Shown here in pieces: positions 12,131 to 22,240 of a DNA stretch of 64,000 bases. Source of the stretch: Pegoplata infirma (taxonomy: Eukaryota > Arthropoda > Insecta > Diptera > Anthomyiidae); contig OY992539.1 in assembly GCA_963921195.1 (NCBI GenBank), forward strand, positions 41,186,299-41,250,298, in the 5' to 3' direction. The position numbers and the translations under genes were made by a program. The notes beneath the pieces are model-generated. The model was not told where the DNA came from. It searched no databases and saw only the letters and a list, made by a program, of their open reading frames with translations. Position 1 is the stretch's first letter. Each line of letters opens with the position of its first letter.

Positions 12131-12962
12131 TCAGCTGATTAGTCCAGAGGATGACTTAAAGGTGGCGCCACTAATGAAAATTGCATATGGTTTTTTGAAA
12201 GTACTAACTTTCAGATGCCTTTCAGAATTTCATGACAGTTCATTCCTTAGTGAACAAGTTACAGCCTTTTCAGTGACGCTACTTTTGCGATTTGAAAAAA
12301 AAAACGAACTCACAGCAACTCCGTGTCAAAATTTATCATTGCTTTTTAATGGAAAAAACACCGTTTTAGCCAAAGTTGGGTTTAATAAGTGTTATTTGTA
12401 ATCTTCTACATCGAGAGAAGTGGTTTGCTGACTTTAAACGTGGTCATATAAACACTGATGACGCCGAAAGATGTGGTCACCTAAAAGAGGTTGTGATACC
12501 GGAAAACATCAAAAAAAATCTCAAATTCGTTTTGGCAGACCGTAAATCAAAGTTGCATGAGATAGCTGATACCTTATAGATGAGAAAACTGTTTTCGAAA
12601 TGGTTGCCGCGTTTCCGCTTTTTCCAAGTCGTTGGTTACCATGGTCAAATCGCATGAATTACACTTTTAATTAGTTCCGCACCCTACGAATTTGCCAGAT
12701 TACGCTCCTAGCAATTTTTACCTGTTTTCAGACCTTAAAAAATCCGTGCTGGAAAGAGATTTTGTTCGAATGATGAAGTGATGGCTCAAACAGAGGCCTT
12801 TTTTGAGGTCAGAGATAAATCGTTCTATAAAAAATGTATCGAAATGTTAGAAAGGCGTTGGAAAGATTTTATCGCTCTTGAAGAAGACAATGTTGATAAA
12901 TAAAGTTGAATTTTGCCAAACAAAAATTGTTTTATTGGTTATCCTACGAACTTATCAGCCGA
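12131..12962 (+). mobile_element. mariner relic with both ends, internally deleted
   Basis: Imperfect inverted ends TCAGCTGATTAGTCC...AGGATGAC and (inverted) TCGGCTGATAAGTTCG...AGGATAAC, flanked by TA at 12129-12130 and 12963-12964. 832 bp against about 1.3 kb for an intact mariner. It inserted in a mini-me A copy. TA duplication and family assignment are well supported by the transposase remains inside. Confidence 0.85.
12330..12903 (+). pseudogene. mariner transposase pseudogene
   Basis: 12340-12578 gives LFNGKNTVLAKVGFNKCYL and, after a frame change, EKWFADFKRGHINTDDAER and LADRKSKLHEIADTL, the N-terminal DNA-binding region of mariner transposases. A stop (TAG, 12577-12579) follows. Then pieces of the C-terminus are seen in shifted frames (RWLPWSNRMNY at about 12630) and, from about 12768, NDEVMAQTEAFFEVRDKSFY to WKDFIALEEDNVDK-stop. 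The middle with the catalytic aspartates is missing. Frameshifts and stops make it non-functional. Confidence 0.85.
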
Positions 12963-12964
12963 TA

Positions 12965-14160
12965 CAAATATTATTGATTCATAACACAGGTTGACAAAAG
13001 TTGAGCTTTTTCAATTTGCCTGACCTTTGGCAACTGATTTATATTGAGTTTAGTGTGCTGATTCCGAATCTGTTATCCAATTTTTTCCATCAGCTCGCGT
13101 TCGCGAGCAAATCGCTGTTAAAGAGTCGAAAAAGTGCGTTTTTTACCAACTTTGCTTGGCTATAATTTCCAAAACTAATTCTAGAGCCTCTGTTTTAAAC
13201 ACGAACTTTACTATATTAGATGTAAGGATTCCAAAACTGGTATTAGCTTTTTTCTGACAGCTTTAATTTTGGAGTTATTAAAAAGGGCATAAATATTAGA
13301 CAAAATTAAAGAGGGCATAAATTTTAAAATTTTATTTTAGCAATATCTCAAAGACTAAAGATGACTCAAAAAAAGTAAGAGCATTTTTGGAATCAGCATA
13401 TCCAACATATCTAAAATCATCATGCACTTTTTGGATGCTATACTAGTGTTGGTAAATATGGACTCACAAAACTTGCCAAAAGTAGCATATTTTCAAAGTT
13501 ATCTCGAAAAATAGAGCTGGCCCAAAAAAAACGGTAGCCAGATTTGAAATAAGCGTTACCAATTAGCTATCAGAACCCAGGGGAAAAAGTGTTGCCCTGT
13601 GTAATTGATCCTAAGGCAGTCCGTCTGTAGTAACCAAAATAAATGAGCTAGACTGCTGTTATTTGGCTCTAATATGTCTAATGGTCATAGGCAGGTCAAG
13701 TTTTTAAATGTGCAAAATCGGAACATGGGGGAAAAAAGTTCCCCCTTATCTTGTTCGTAATTATAACAAAATCAATATTTTTAGTTGAACAATGTATTTA
13801 TTTTTTTGACTCAAAAAAAAAAAAATCTGAAAATCTGTCCCAAAATTCAAAGATTTCATTCCTTGAACTGTCTGCCTTTAAGTAACTTACTTCTTTATAT
13901 TCTGCATATGGTATTTGTCATTTCATTTTGGGTTCAAGTACTCTGCATTTCTCTTCCTTGTTCGTCCTTTTATAGTTATTGTTCATAATATTCTCAAGTA
14001 TAGAAATGTCTCTTTTTGGGTTTGTTCAATCAAGCTTAACAATAATGATAAACATGATCGTTTGAAAATGATTTTGAATGGCTTTGAATCGTTACATATT
14101 TATTTTTTTACTTAAGTATGGGGTGTTAAATTGGGGTGACCAGACTGGCATCACTTTGTC
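12965..14160. other. Decayed repeat, no gene
   Basis: 13095-13110 is a small perfect palindrome GCTCGCGTTCGCGAGC. 13565-13755 is a degenerate mini-me A fragment (CAGTCCGTCTGTAGT, GGGGGAAAAAAGTTCCCCC). The rest is AT-rich without features I can support. Confidence 0.5.
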
Positions 14161-14162
14161 TT

Positions 14163-14425
14163 TTTAAACCCTGCAGCATACTGTGGCACAGGTTATAATG
14201 AGTTTTTGTGCAAATGTTTGTAACTATCCGAAATATTGGTCCTATACCCACCTTCAAGTATGCCGATCGACTGAGAATTACTTTTTGAATCCATTAAGCG
14301 ATGTCCTTCCGTCTGTCTGCCCATATAAACGTTTTTATTTGAGCAATTAGTTCGCAATTATCAATTGATTTGTCTGAAATTTGAAACTTATGCTTCCTTT
14401 GGCCCAAGGACGAAGCCTATTGAAA
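14163..14425 (+). repeat. mini-me-like family C, 5' fragment
   Basis: CCTGCAGCATACTGTGGCAC, ATCCGAAATATTGGTCC, CCGATCGACTGAGAATTAC, a GTCCTTCCGTCTGTCTG run and GGCCCAAGGACGAAGCC as in full family C copies, then homology stops. Confidence 0.65.
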
Positions 14426-15092
14426 TTGGAATTTGTCCGGCGATGAAAATGCCTGATTTTTTCTTTTCCTTTCTTTCCCGTTCTGCACCATCCCCTAAGA
14501 TCCATGCCTGGGCACACTTAAAAAGCATGACAAATTGTGTTTGTTGCTCCACTCCATTCAATATTCATGCATCTACTTCCGGCGTCATTTTAATTGATTG
14601 AATATCAAGATATGTATCCTTTAAGAAAACTAAAAATTGTATATAGTCATTTTTTTAATTTTCACTCCATATTTATTTAATGAAATTGATGTCTATATAT
14701 TTTTTTTACCGGAAAACCAACTGTCTGCAACAGCACTGAACTATTTTGAGATATTACGAAATTAAAAAAGTATTGAAATTTAAAACTTTTAGCTTGAAAT
14801 TAAAAAATGTACAATGAATTAAAACAAAATGAAAATAAAAACAAAAAATTTAATTAAAATTTAGTAAAATTCCAATGAAATTCCAATAAAAGAGTCTTAA
14901 AAATATCAATTGAAATTAAAAACAATTAGACATTTTAATCTGACAAGAGAAGTACACCAACCTTTATGAACCGATTTGCCTGAATGTTATATAAAAGAGA
15001 AGATTCTAGGGTTGGCGAGTCTCGGCTTATCGGTCATATCAGGTATTAAATGGTTCAAAAGGTCAACAAATGGCGAAAAACTTAATATACAT
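14426..15092. other. Relatively GC-richer non-repeat patch and AT-rich tail
   Basis: 14430-14600 has a more balanced base composition (CCGGCGATGAAAATGCC, CATGCCTGGGCACAC) than its surroundings and does not look like the local repeats. A plus-strand frame runs through it but has no recognisable motif and no splice context. 14601-15092 is AT-rich. Confidence 0.4.
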
Positions 15093-15509
15093 ATGGGGCA
15101 TTCCATGTCAAATTTGATGACCCGTTCAAAAGATATCGAATTTTTAAAAATTGGTAGTTTGTTCCTTTACTCAAACTTCTTTTACTCATAACTTCTTCAA
15201 TAATGGTCCAAATTCCAAATTTTTTGTTTTAAATTTTTGTTTTTACGTACTTTTAAAAAAAAATCAAAAAAATTCTTAAAAACGCTCTAGTATGCGATTT
15301 TTAAGTTTTTAAATTTAAATCTCATTTTTGAAAATGTTTGTACTCTTCGATTTTTTTGAAATTTTTTTGAGTAAAAGTTCTGTCGATTCTACAATTTTGT
15401 TGCCCAGTAGAATAGTGGGATAACGATTATTACTATTTTTTTAAATTTTTTGAAAAAAATTTATTGTAATTTTCCAATCTTAAAAACATTTTTACTGCTC
15501 CAATGGTTC

Positions 15510-15995
15510 GTCATAGAGGGGCCATTTACAAGACCGACCCCCATTAATATTGACGTCTTAACATTTCTTCGGAACAAACTGATACCATATCTCCAATTTC
15601 TAAGGGGGTTCCCACACAAATCGACATTTTTTAAAATTTGTTCAAACCGCTCTAACTGCCCTAAAAGTGCCCTTACAGCAATCGAATGTATAATAAAGCA
15701 AATTTACAAAAATAAAAAAAATGTATTGGGACCGCCTTAAGAGTTAAAGATAGAGGGTAGGTGTGTTCAGAAAAAATGTTTGGACCAAAAAAAATATTGT
15801 GGTTCGGTCATACATTCAAGTGCTCTAAGGCCACTTTTAGGGCAGTTAGAGCGGTTGGAGAAAATTGTAAAAAATGTCGTTTTGTGTGGGAGCCCCCTTA
15901 GAAATTGGAGATAGGGTATTAGTTTGTTCCAAAGAAATGTTAAGACGTAAAAATTAATGTGGGTCGGTCTTATAAATGACCCCTCTATGACGCAC
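15510..15995. repeat. Inner inverted repeat of F2
   Basis: CGTCATAGAGGGGCCATTTA...GACCGACCC at the left pairs with GGGTCGGTC...TAAATGACCCCTCTATGACG at the right; TAACATTTCTTCGGAACAAA and CTCTAACTGCCCTAAAAGTG also pair. Loop near 15752. Confidence 0.75.
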
Positions 15996-16554
15996 ATTGG
16001 TTGAAGAGTGTCCGAAATTCATTTTTTACATGTTCGCCGATTTGGATAATTTTTTGGTATTTTGTTGTCAGATATCAGAATATTATGATTCCGTAATATT
16101 AGGCTGATATATTTATTATTTGTTTGGACAGACACGCTCAAAGTTCATATGTGTTCGCTTGTTTAAAATGGCATGCAAATTTACTGTATATTTAATCTTT
16201 TGTTACAATCATAGTAAACTTATCATTTGACTTTTTTGTATATTTTCGTAAATGACAATTGTCATGGGTGAGATTTGCATTAAAAAAAGTTGTAAAAAGT
16301 GCCATATAAAAAATTTCGTAGAACATAATATAAACAACATCAAAATATTAATTTTCATCAACTTCAGTGGACTGCATCTTTTTAGCGCTGTGGAGCGCTG
16401 TTTAACGAAAGATGTCAAATTACAGCTTGAAGTCTCAGCTAAAAGTTAAAAAAAATTCAGCTGCTCCTACATGCTCCTTTCCAAAAAAACAGTAAAAACT
16501 ATAATATAATAAAGTAACAAAACATGAATTTTCGTTCATGCTTTAGAAACTCTG

Positions 16555-17395
16555 ATTTTTATACCCCCCGAGTAAAAATTTTCTGATATAATCATATATA
16601 ATTTGATACAATCTTATATGAGTTAATATGCTTCCGTATAAATTTTTATAAAATTTTATCTATCACTTTGTTACGGGGGATCCACTTTATATGGTTAGAT
16701 ATTGCTGCATATGTGATTAGATTCGTATTTTGGTTTTGCTCATCAAATTATATAAAAACAGATATTATAAGATCAATTTGATATAATTAGATTTGACCAA
16801 ATTCAGGATCAAATTGTATTAATTTTTATATTTTTTGATCTAAAGTAATACAATTAGATATTATTTGATACAATACAACCATTTTACGGATCAAATTAGA
16901 TCTATTTAGTAAAATTAGCAAAATATTTTTACTAGGGCCTCCAACCACAGTATGGGGGTATACTCACTTTGTCATTTCGTGTGTAACACATCGAAATATC
17001 GGTCGGGGACCCCACAAAGTATATATAATATTGATCCATGATAGAATCTAAGACATTCTAGTGATGTCCGTCCGTCCGTCAGTAGAAATAACGTGCAGTC
17101 CAAACATAACGCGCAGTCCCTTAAATTCGGCAAGAATATCTCTTATGTTACTGGTAAGGTCAAGTTCGAAGATGGGCAAAATCGGAACAGGGGGAAAAAA
17201 GTTACCCCTTGAAGAACTAAAACGGCCCCTGAAAAATACGATCTTTTTACGAGTTTTTTTTTTATTTTTGCTCAACAAATGTAACATTTGTATGCCATAT
17301 TATGTTCATAGACCTGCTCTTGGACCAAGGGGGTTAGAAAATTCGATTTTTTTCAGGCCGCCCCTTTTGGGGGCGTGGTTATAGAAATTAATTAA
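16555..17395 (+). repeat. mini-me-like family A copy split by a CCCGAG MITE
   Basis: The 5' tip TTTTTATACCC (16557-16566) is separated from CCTCCAACCACAGTATGGGGG (16937 on) by the MITE at 16567-16937. It continues with the TATATA box, GTCCGTCCGTCC (17067) and GGGGGAAAAAAGTTACCCC, and loses the standard 3' end after GGGGGCGTGG (17370). Confidence 0.65.
16567..16937. mobile_element. CCCGAGTAAAAA MITE
   Basis: Ends CCCGAGTAAAAATTTT and inverted CCCTAGTAAAAATATTTT, with an interior rich in TATATAATTTGATA. Related to 32867-33060, 40798-42012 and 58797-60661. Confidence 0.65.
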
Positions 17396-18104
17396 AAATA
17401 ACGATAGAAATTTTATTATTTAAGCGTAGATATCATAAACAAATAATTTGTAAACATATATAGCGGGGATACAGGTGTCCCCCACCAACTCCGCCGACCG
17501 CTTTGGCCGCTCGTTCTATGAACATCAACCAATGTGTGACGCACCATTGGACCAGTAGAAATGATTTTAAGATTCGAAAATTACAATAAATTTTTTTCAA
17601 AAAATTTAAAAAAATAGTAATTATCGTTATCCCACGATCCTCCTGGACAAAAAAATTTGTAGAATCGATAGAAGTTCCCACGATCCTCCTGGGCAAAAAA
17701 TTTGTAGAATCGATAGAAGTTTTACACAAAAAAATTTCAAAAAAATCGAAGTACAAACATTTTCAAAAATGAAATTTAAATTTAAAAACTTTAAAATCGC
17801 ATACTAGAGCGCTTTTAAGAATTTTTTAGGATTTTTTTTTTAAAGTACGCAAAAAACAAAAATTTTGAAAAAAACAAATTTAAATTTGGACCATTATTGA
17901 AGAATTTATGAGTAAAAGAAGTGTGAGTAAAGGAACAAACTACCAAATTTTTAAAAATTCGATATCTTTTGAACGGGTCATAAAAAAAATCTGAAATTTT
18001 ACTACGAAGGAGTTTTCGAGGGGTACTAAAAACTGTTAACAAATTGGGAAAATCTAAAAAAAAAAAATTATTCAAAGTGTCCGATTTGACATGGAATGCC
18101 CCAT

Positions 18105-18252
18105 ATATAAAATTTTGTTTTTCACTTTGTTTGGAATTTTCCAATTTTCAAGTCAAAAAATGAACCCAAAGGCATTGTCCTACAGATCCAATAGTTGTTT
18201 CTGTTAATAATGACCCTAAAGGGCAACTTTTCCGAACGCACAATTTTCAAAT
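18105..18252. other. Short spacer between foldbacks
   Basis: AT-rich; GGGCAACTTTTCC at 18221-18233 is complementary to GGAAAAGTTG at 20455-20465 outside the next element. Confidence 0.4.
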
Positions 18253-18579
18253 CCCGGGTGAAAATGACCATGTATGTTCATACATGTTCATACAGGCTCA
18301 TATATGATTCCATGTATGATAGTATATGAACAATATATGGAAATGTATGGCATATATAGGAGCATATATGAACATACACAAGTAATGTAATATTCCATAT
18401 ATGTAAATGTATGCAACTATGTGTGGATAGGTATATGTCATACACCTTCATATAAAAACATTTTTTTTTAAGGTTGGGTTCGGCAGAACTTTGCAAAATT
18501 GGACGAAGTTCATGTATGGATTCAGTCTGAAAAAGTCTTTCGGTCGGACAATAATGATCATACATCATCAAGATTGATT

Positions 18580-19195
18580 ATAATTTTTGTATTCTATAAG
18601 CGAATATGAACGGCACTAACCTAAACAACCAATTTTAGAAGAAAATGCGAACACTTTGACGGTATTACTATCAGAGCTGCGAAGGATTTCATTCCTTAAT
18701 TAGATTTGGTGTTCTGAATTAAACTTTAATGATTGCGTTCCCAATCACAATTTATCGAATGATTTTACACTTGATTTTATAATATGCGCATTCGATTTCT
18801 TTTACATTCGACCATGAAATTGAATGCGTAAGTTTTTATAAATTCGATTTTTAAAAGTCTCATGAATAATAAAAAAATGAAATAAAGAATGCATTCAATT
18901 TTTAAAATTCTCATAAACAAGAATTCGATTTAATGGTAAAAATCGAATCCATTCCAAGAAATATTGATATTTAAAGATAATGGTATTCAGTGACTATTAA
19001 AATCGAATGTATTTTATTTGTGAATTCATTCGAAAAGTGGTTAATTCTTCGAAGCTTTGATTACCCTAAAGTATCATAAAGTTTATTTTTAAAATATTCG
19101 TTAGTTTTTATTAAAAAAACAGTGTCATAAATTAATACAAATTATTTATATTTGAAAAAATGTAAATTAATAGACGTTTTATGGAAAAAAAAATT
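18580..19195. repeat. ATTCGATTTTT-rich stretch
   Basis: Many dispersed copies of AATTCGATT / AATCGAAT in both orientations in the middle of the outer element. Nothing coding. Confidence 0.45.
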
Positions 19196-19303
19196 GTACA
19201 TACAAATTCATGTATGACAATGTATGATCATTAATGTACATGTACCCTCAAATTACGGATATGCACTTGTATGGACATCCATATATGCATCATATATGAA
19301 CAT

Positions 19304-20414
19304 TAGAGTGTCCCTTATTTTGGAATTGTTGGAAATCTTGAGACGGTACCCGCTCATTTTTTTCCTTTTGACTTAAAAATAACTCAGGAAAAATTTTACG
19401 CCCCTAGGACCACGCCTTCCCTACGCGACGGGGCCTTAAAGAGCGGGGCCTTAAAAATCATTTTTCCATACAAACCAAAAAAATTTTTTTTTGATTTTTA
19501 ATTTTTTTGTTATTATTTATTATATTACTTGGTTTGCTTATTCACGACAAAAAATTTGATTTTGGTGGGATAATTCTTTCAGCGCTAAAAATTTTTTCGC
19601 AAAAAAAAATTTTGAGCCGCCGGGGTCCTACAGTAAAAAATTTTTAAAAAATATTTTTTTTTGGTTTTGACCAGCAACGGTTTTAGCTGCTATGTTGCTT
19701 TAAATGATATATATTCCAAAAAAAAAATATATTCATATCTGTGACATCTTTATCTTTTTCGAAAAAAAATTTTGAGCCGTAGGAATCCTACGGTAAAAAA
19801 TTTTTAAAAAATATTTTTTTTTTAGTTTTGAAAAGCAACGGTTTTAGTTGTTATGTTGTTTTTAATGATATATATTCCAAAAAAAATATTATTCATATTT
19901 GTGACATTTTTATCGTGTATCGAAAAAAATCAACAATGCATTTTTTACCCTTTTTTAGAACACGATAAAGATGTCACAGATACAAAAAATATTTTTTTTA
20001 TGAATATATATCATTTAAAGCAACATAGCAGCTAAAACCGTTGCTGGTCAAAACTAAAAAAAAATATTTTTTAAAAATTTTTTACTGTAGGACCCTGACG
20101 GCTCAAAATTTTTTTTGGCGAAAAATTTTTTAGCGCTGAAAGACTTATCCCACCAAAATCAAATTTTTTGTTGTGAATAAGCAAACCAAGTAATATAATA
20201 AATAATAACAAAAAAATTAAAAATCGAAAAAAAATCTTTTTGGTTTGTATGGAAAAATGGTTTTTAAGGCCCCGCTCTTTAAGGCCCCGTCGCGTAGGGA
20301 AGGCGTGGTCCTAGAGGCGTAAAATTTTTCCTGAGTTATTTTTAAGTCAAAAGGAAAAAAATGAGCGGGTACCGTCTCAAGATTTCCAACATTTCCAAAA
20401 TAAGGGACACTCTA
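19304..20414. mobile_element. hAT-type foldback F3 (1.1 kb hairpin)
   Basis: Ends TAGAGTGTCCCTTATTTTGG at both sides (inverted), flanked by exact 8-bp duplications ATGAACAT (19296-19303, 20415-20422). The arms are complementary almost to the centre (near 19860), including GCGACGGGGCCTTAAAGAGC and CAACGGTTTTAGCTGCTATG. The left arm holds a second, direct partial copy (19740-19870 repeats 19600-19735). Not coding. Confidence 0.8.
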
Positions 20415-20453
20415 ATGAACATACATGGTCATTTTCACCCGGGATTATAAAAA

Positions 20454-20505
20454 AAGGAAAAGTTGGTCCACCTTATTGTGCACTAGGGTGGAGCAACTTT
20501 TCCTT
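20454..20505. repeat. Perfect-arm hairpin
   Basis: AAGGAAAAGTTGGTCCACC pairs with GGTGGAGCAACTTTTCCTT (one mismatch) around a 14-base loop. Could be a very small MITE or a remnant terminus pair. Confidence 0.6.
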
Positions 20506-22240
20506 TTTTTGAATTAACAAATTTGAGCCAAATCAGACCATTTTAACCCAATTTTAATCGAAGGTTGCTTGCTATGATCTGATGTGGCTGAAATTATTTT
20601 TTAATAAAATTTTGTCTCAAGGTCTATGAAAGATTCAAGAACAAAAAAAATTTTTTTATTTAATTTGTTGACAGTAAGTAGGAATAAATTGGCATTTTTT
20701 GCAAATTTCAAATAGCCATAGCTCGCGAATCGATTGACCGATTTAAAAAAAAATCAAATTTAAAAAAAAATCAAACTTTGAATATTTATTGATCAACAAT
20801 ACGAAAAAACACCTTTCTGAAATTTTAATATCGTTGAAAGAACATTTTAAACTTTCATAAAAAAAATTGATTTTGGAAATCCATGGTGCCCTTCCCAGGA
20901 AAAAAGGACATTCAAATATGGGTTTCAAAATTTTTTGTAGAAATTTAAAAAATAAACAAAAAAAAATTAAATCTTAATAATTTTATACACAACATTGTTT
21001 TTATAAGTTGTTTTCAAAGGACTTACGGTTTCCGAGCACAAAAATTAAAAAAAAAAAAACTGTCTAAAAGTCAATATTGTCAAAAAATCGCAACGTATTA
21101 ATCCAAAAAAAATATGGATTTTGATTATTTACGAAGCTCTATGAAAACATAACCAAAAATAAAGAAAATCGGTGATCCCCCAGTTAAATTTCGCATGGAT
21201 TTGCTTATATATATTTTAAATTTCAGACAAATCGATTAATAAAGTTGAGGGTACTTCCCTTGAGAGTAGCTAAACTATGTTTTTGGTTTATTTTATTGAA
21301 TAAAATTAAATATAAAGGTACTGTGTACATAACATACCTAATGACACAAAACAAAATTTTACAAATTTCTTTGAAAACTTAATATTTCAATTTGAACTCA
21401 ATCAATAAGATCTAATTTTAATTTCCATAGTTGTATATTTCAAGTACTTATAATTTTATTACTTATTTCAAATCCTCTTTAACTTGATTGAATATTAATT
21501 TCCAAATTTTCTCAATAATATAATATTTTTTTTTTTATTCGCTCGAAATCATTTAAAGTTATTTAGACTATTATTTTATTTTCATCTTTATAAAGTTCTT
21601 AACTTCCTCCTTAAGAACTAGTCGAAGTACTACATATTTTTCAAGTATACTAAAAAAATGTATAATAAGGATAGTGTTTATATCCTTGAAAGCTATTACC
21701 TTCTTTTTGTATTGTTATCTGCATGACAATAAATCTGCATCATTTGATAGTATAGAAGCAAAAAATATATATACAAAAAGAAAAATATGAAAATATGTAT
21801 TTTAGTTGTAGTAAAAGTTAAGAGATTTCATTTATACTGCACAAAAATTAGCACCGAAGTTTGTAACAATCTGTCAACAAAATTTGCGATAAAAAGTTTT
21901 CTCATTTTCACAGCAACGAAACTTACGCTACTTTGCTACACTGTCATACATATCGCCTGAGAATATTAGTTTGAGACATTAAAAAAAAATATTAAAAAAA
22001 AAAAAAACAGCTACCAAAAGGACAAACTATCGTTAGCAGTTTTAACTATTTTTAATAGTGGACATTATAGGGGGTTAAAAAATAAAACTCTCACTGTCTG
22101 GGTATTTTTAATATTTAACAGATGTGGGCAGTAAAATAGCGGTGACGGTTTTCGGCAACTAAACCATTCGTTAACATGGTATTGAAAAATCATACATTTA
22201 ACAGTTTTGTGTTACTAATCTTAGAATAGGTAAAAAGTAT
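20506..22240. repeat. Decayed repeat and AT-rich sequence
   Basis: 20506-20740 resembles the inner part of foldback family X (TTTGAGCCAAATCAGACCAT, CAAATTTCAAATAGCC). 20745-21060 matches 62750-63034 (AACAATACGAAAAAACACCT, GAAATCCATGGTGC, TACGGTTTCCGAGCAC). 21200-22240 has no recognised feature. Confidence 0.55.

Larger units (their letters stand above)
15093..18104. mobile_element. Large foldback F2 (3 kb)
   Basis: Ends ATGGGGCATTCCATGTCAAA and its complement TTTGACATGGAATGCCCCAT. Long arms 15093-15525 and about 17515-18104 are complementary with modest divergence (for example CTCTAGTATGCGATTTTAAG-like, ATGGTCCAAATT, GATAACGATTATTACTATTT). The right arm carries a local 49-bp duplication (CACGATCCTCCTGG twice near 17632 and 17679). 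Contains a second inverted repeat (15510-15995) and nested mini-me A and CCCGAG elements. No transposase seen. Confidence 0.7.
18253..20443. mobile_element. Outer inverted-repeat element with CATGTATG repeats
   Basis: Ends CCCGGGTGAAAATGACCATG and the exact complement at 20424-20443. Subterminal regions (18270-18450 and 19195-19303) hold many CATGTATG/CATATATG words. Interrupted by the hAT-type foldback at 19304-20414. No coding potential; the minus-strand open frame at 18278-18571 is made of these repeats. Confidence 0.65.

Noticed and set aside
12330..12579. A domesticated transposase gene
   Set aside because: Frameshifts, stops and loss of the catalytic region rule out an intact product.
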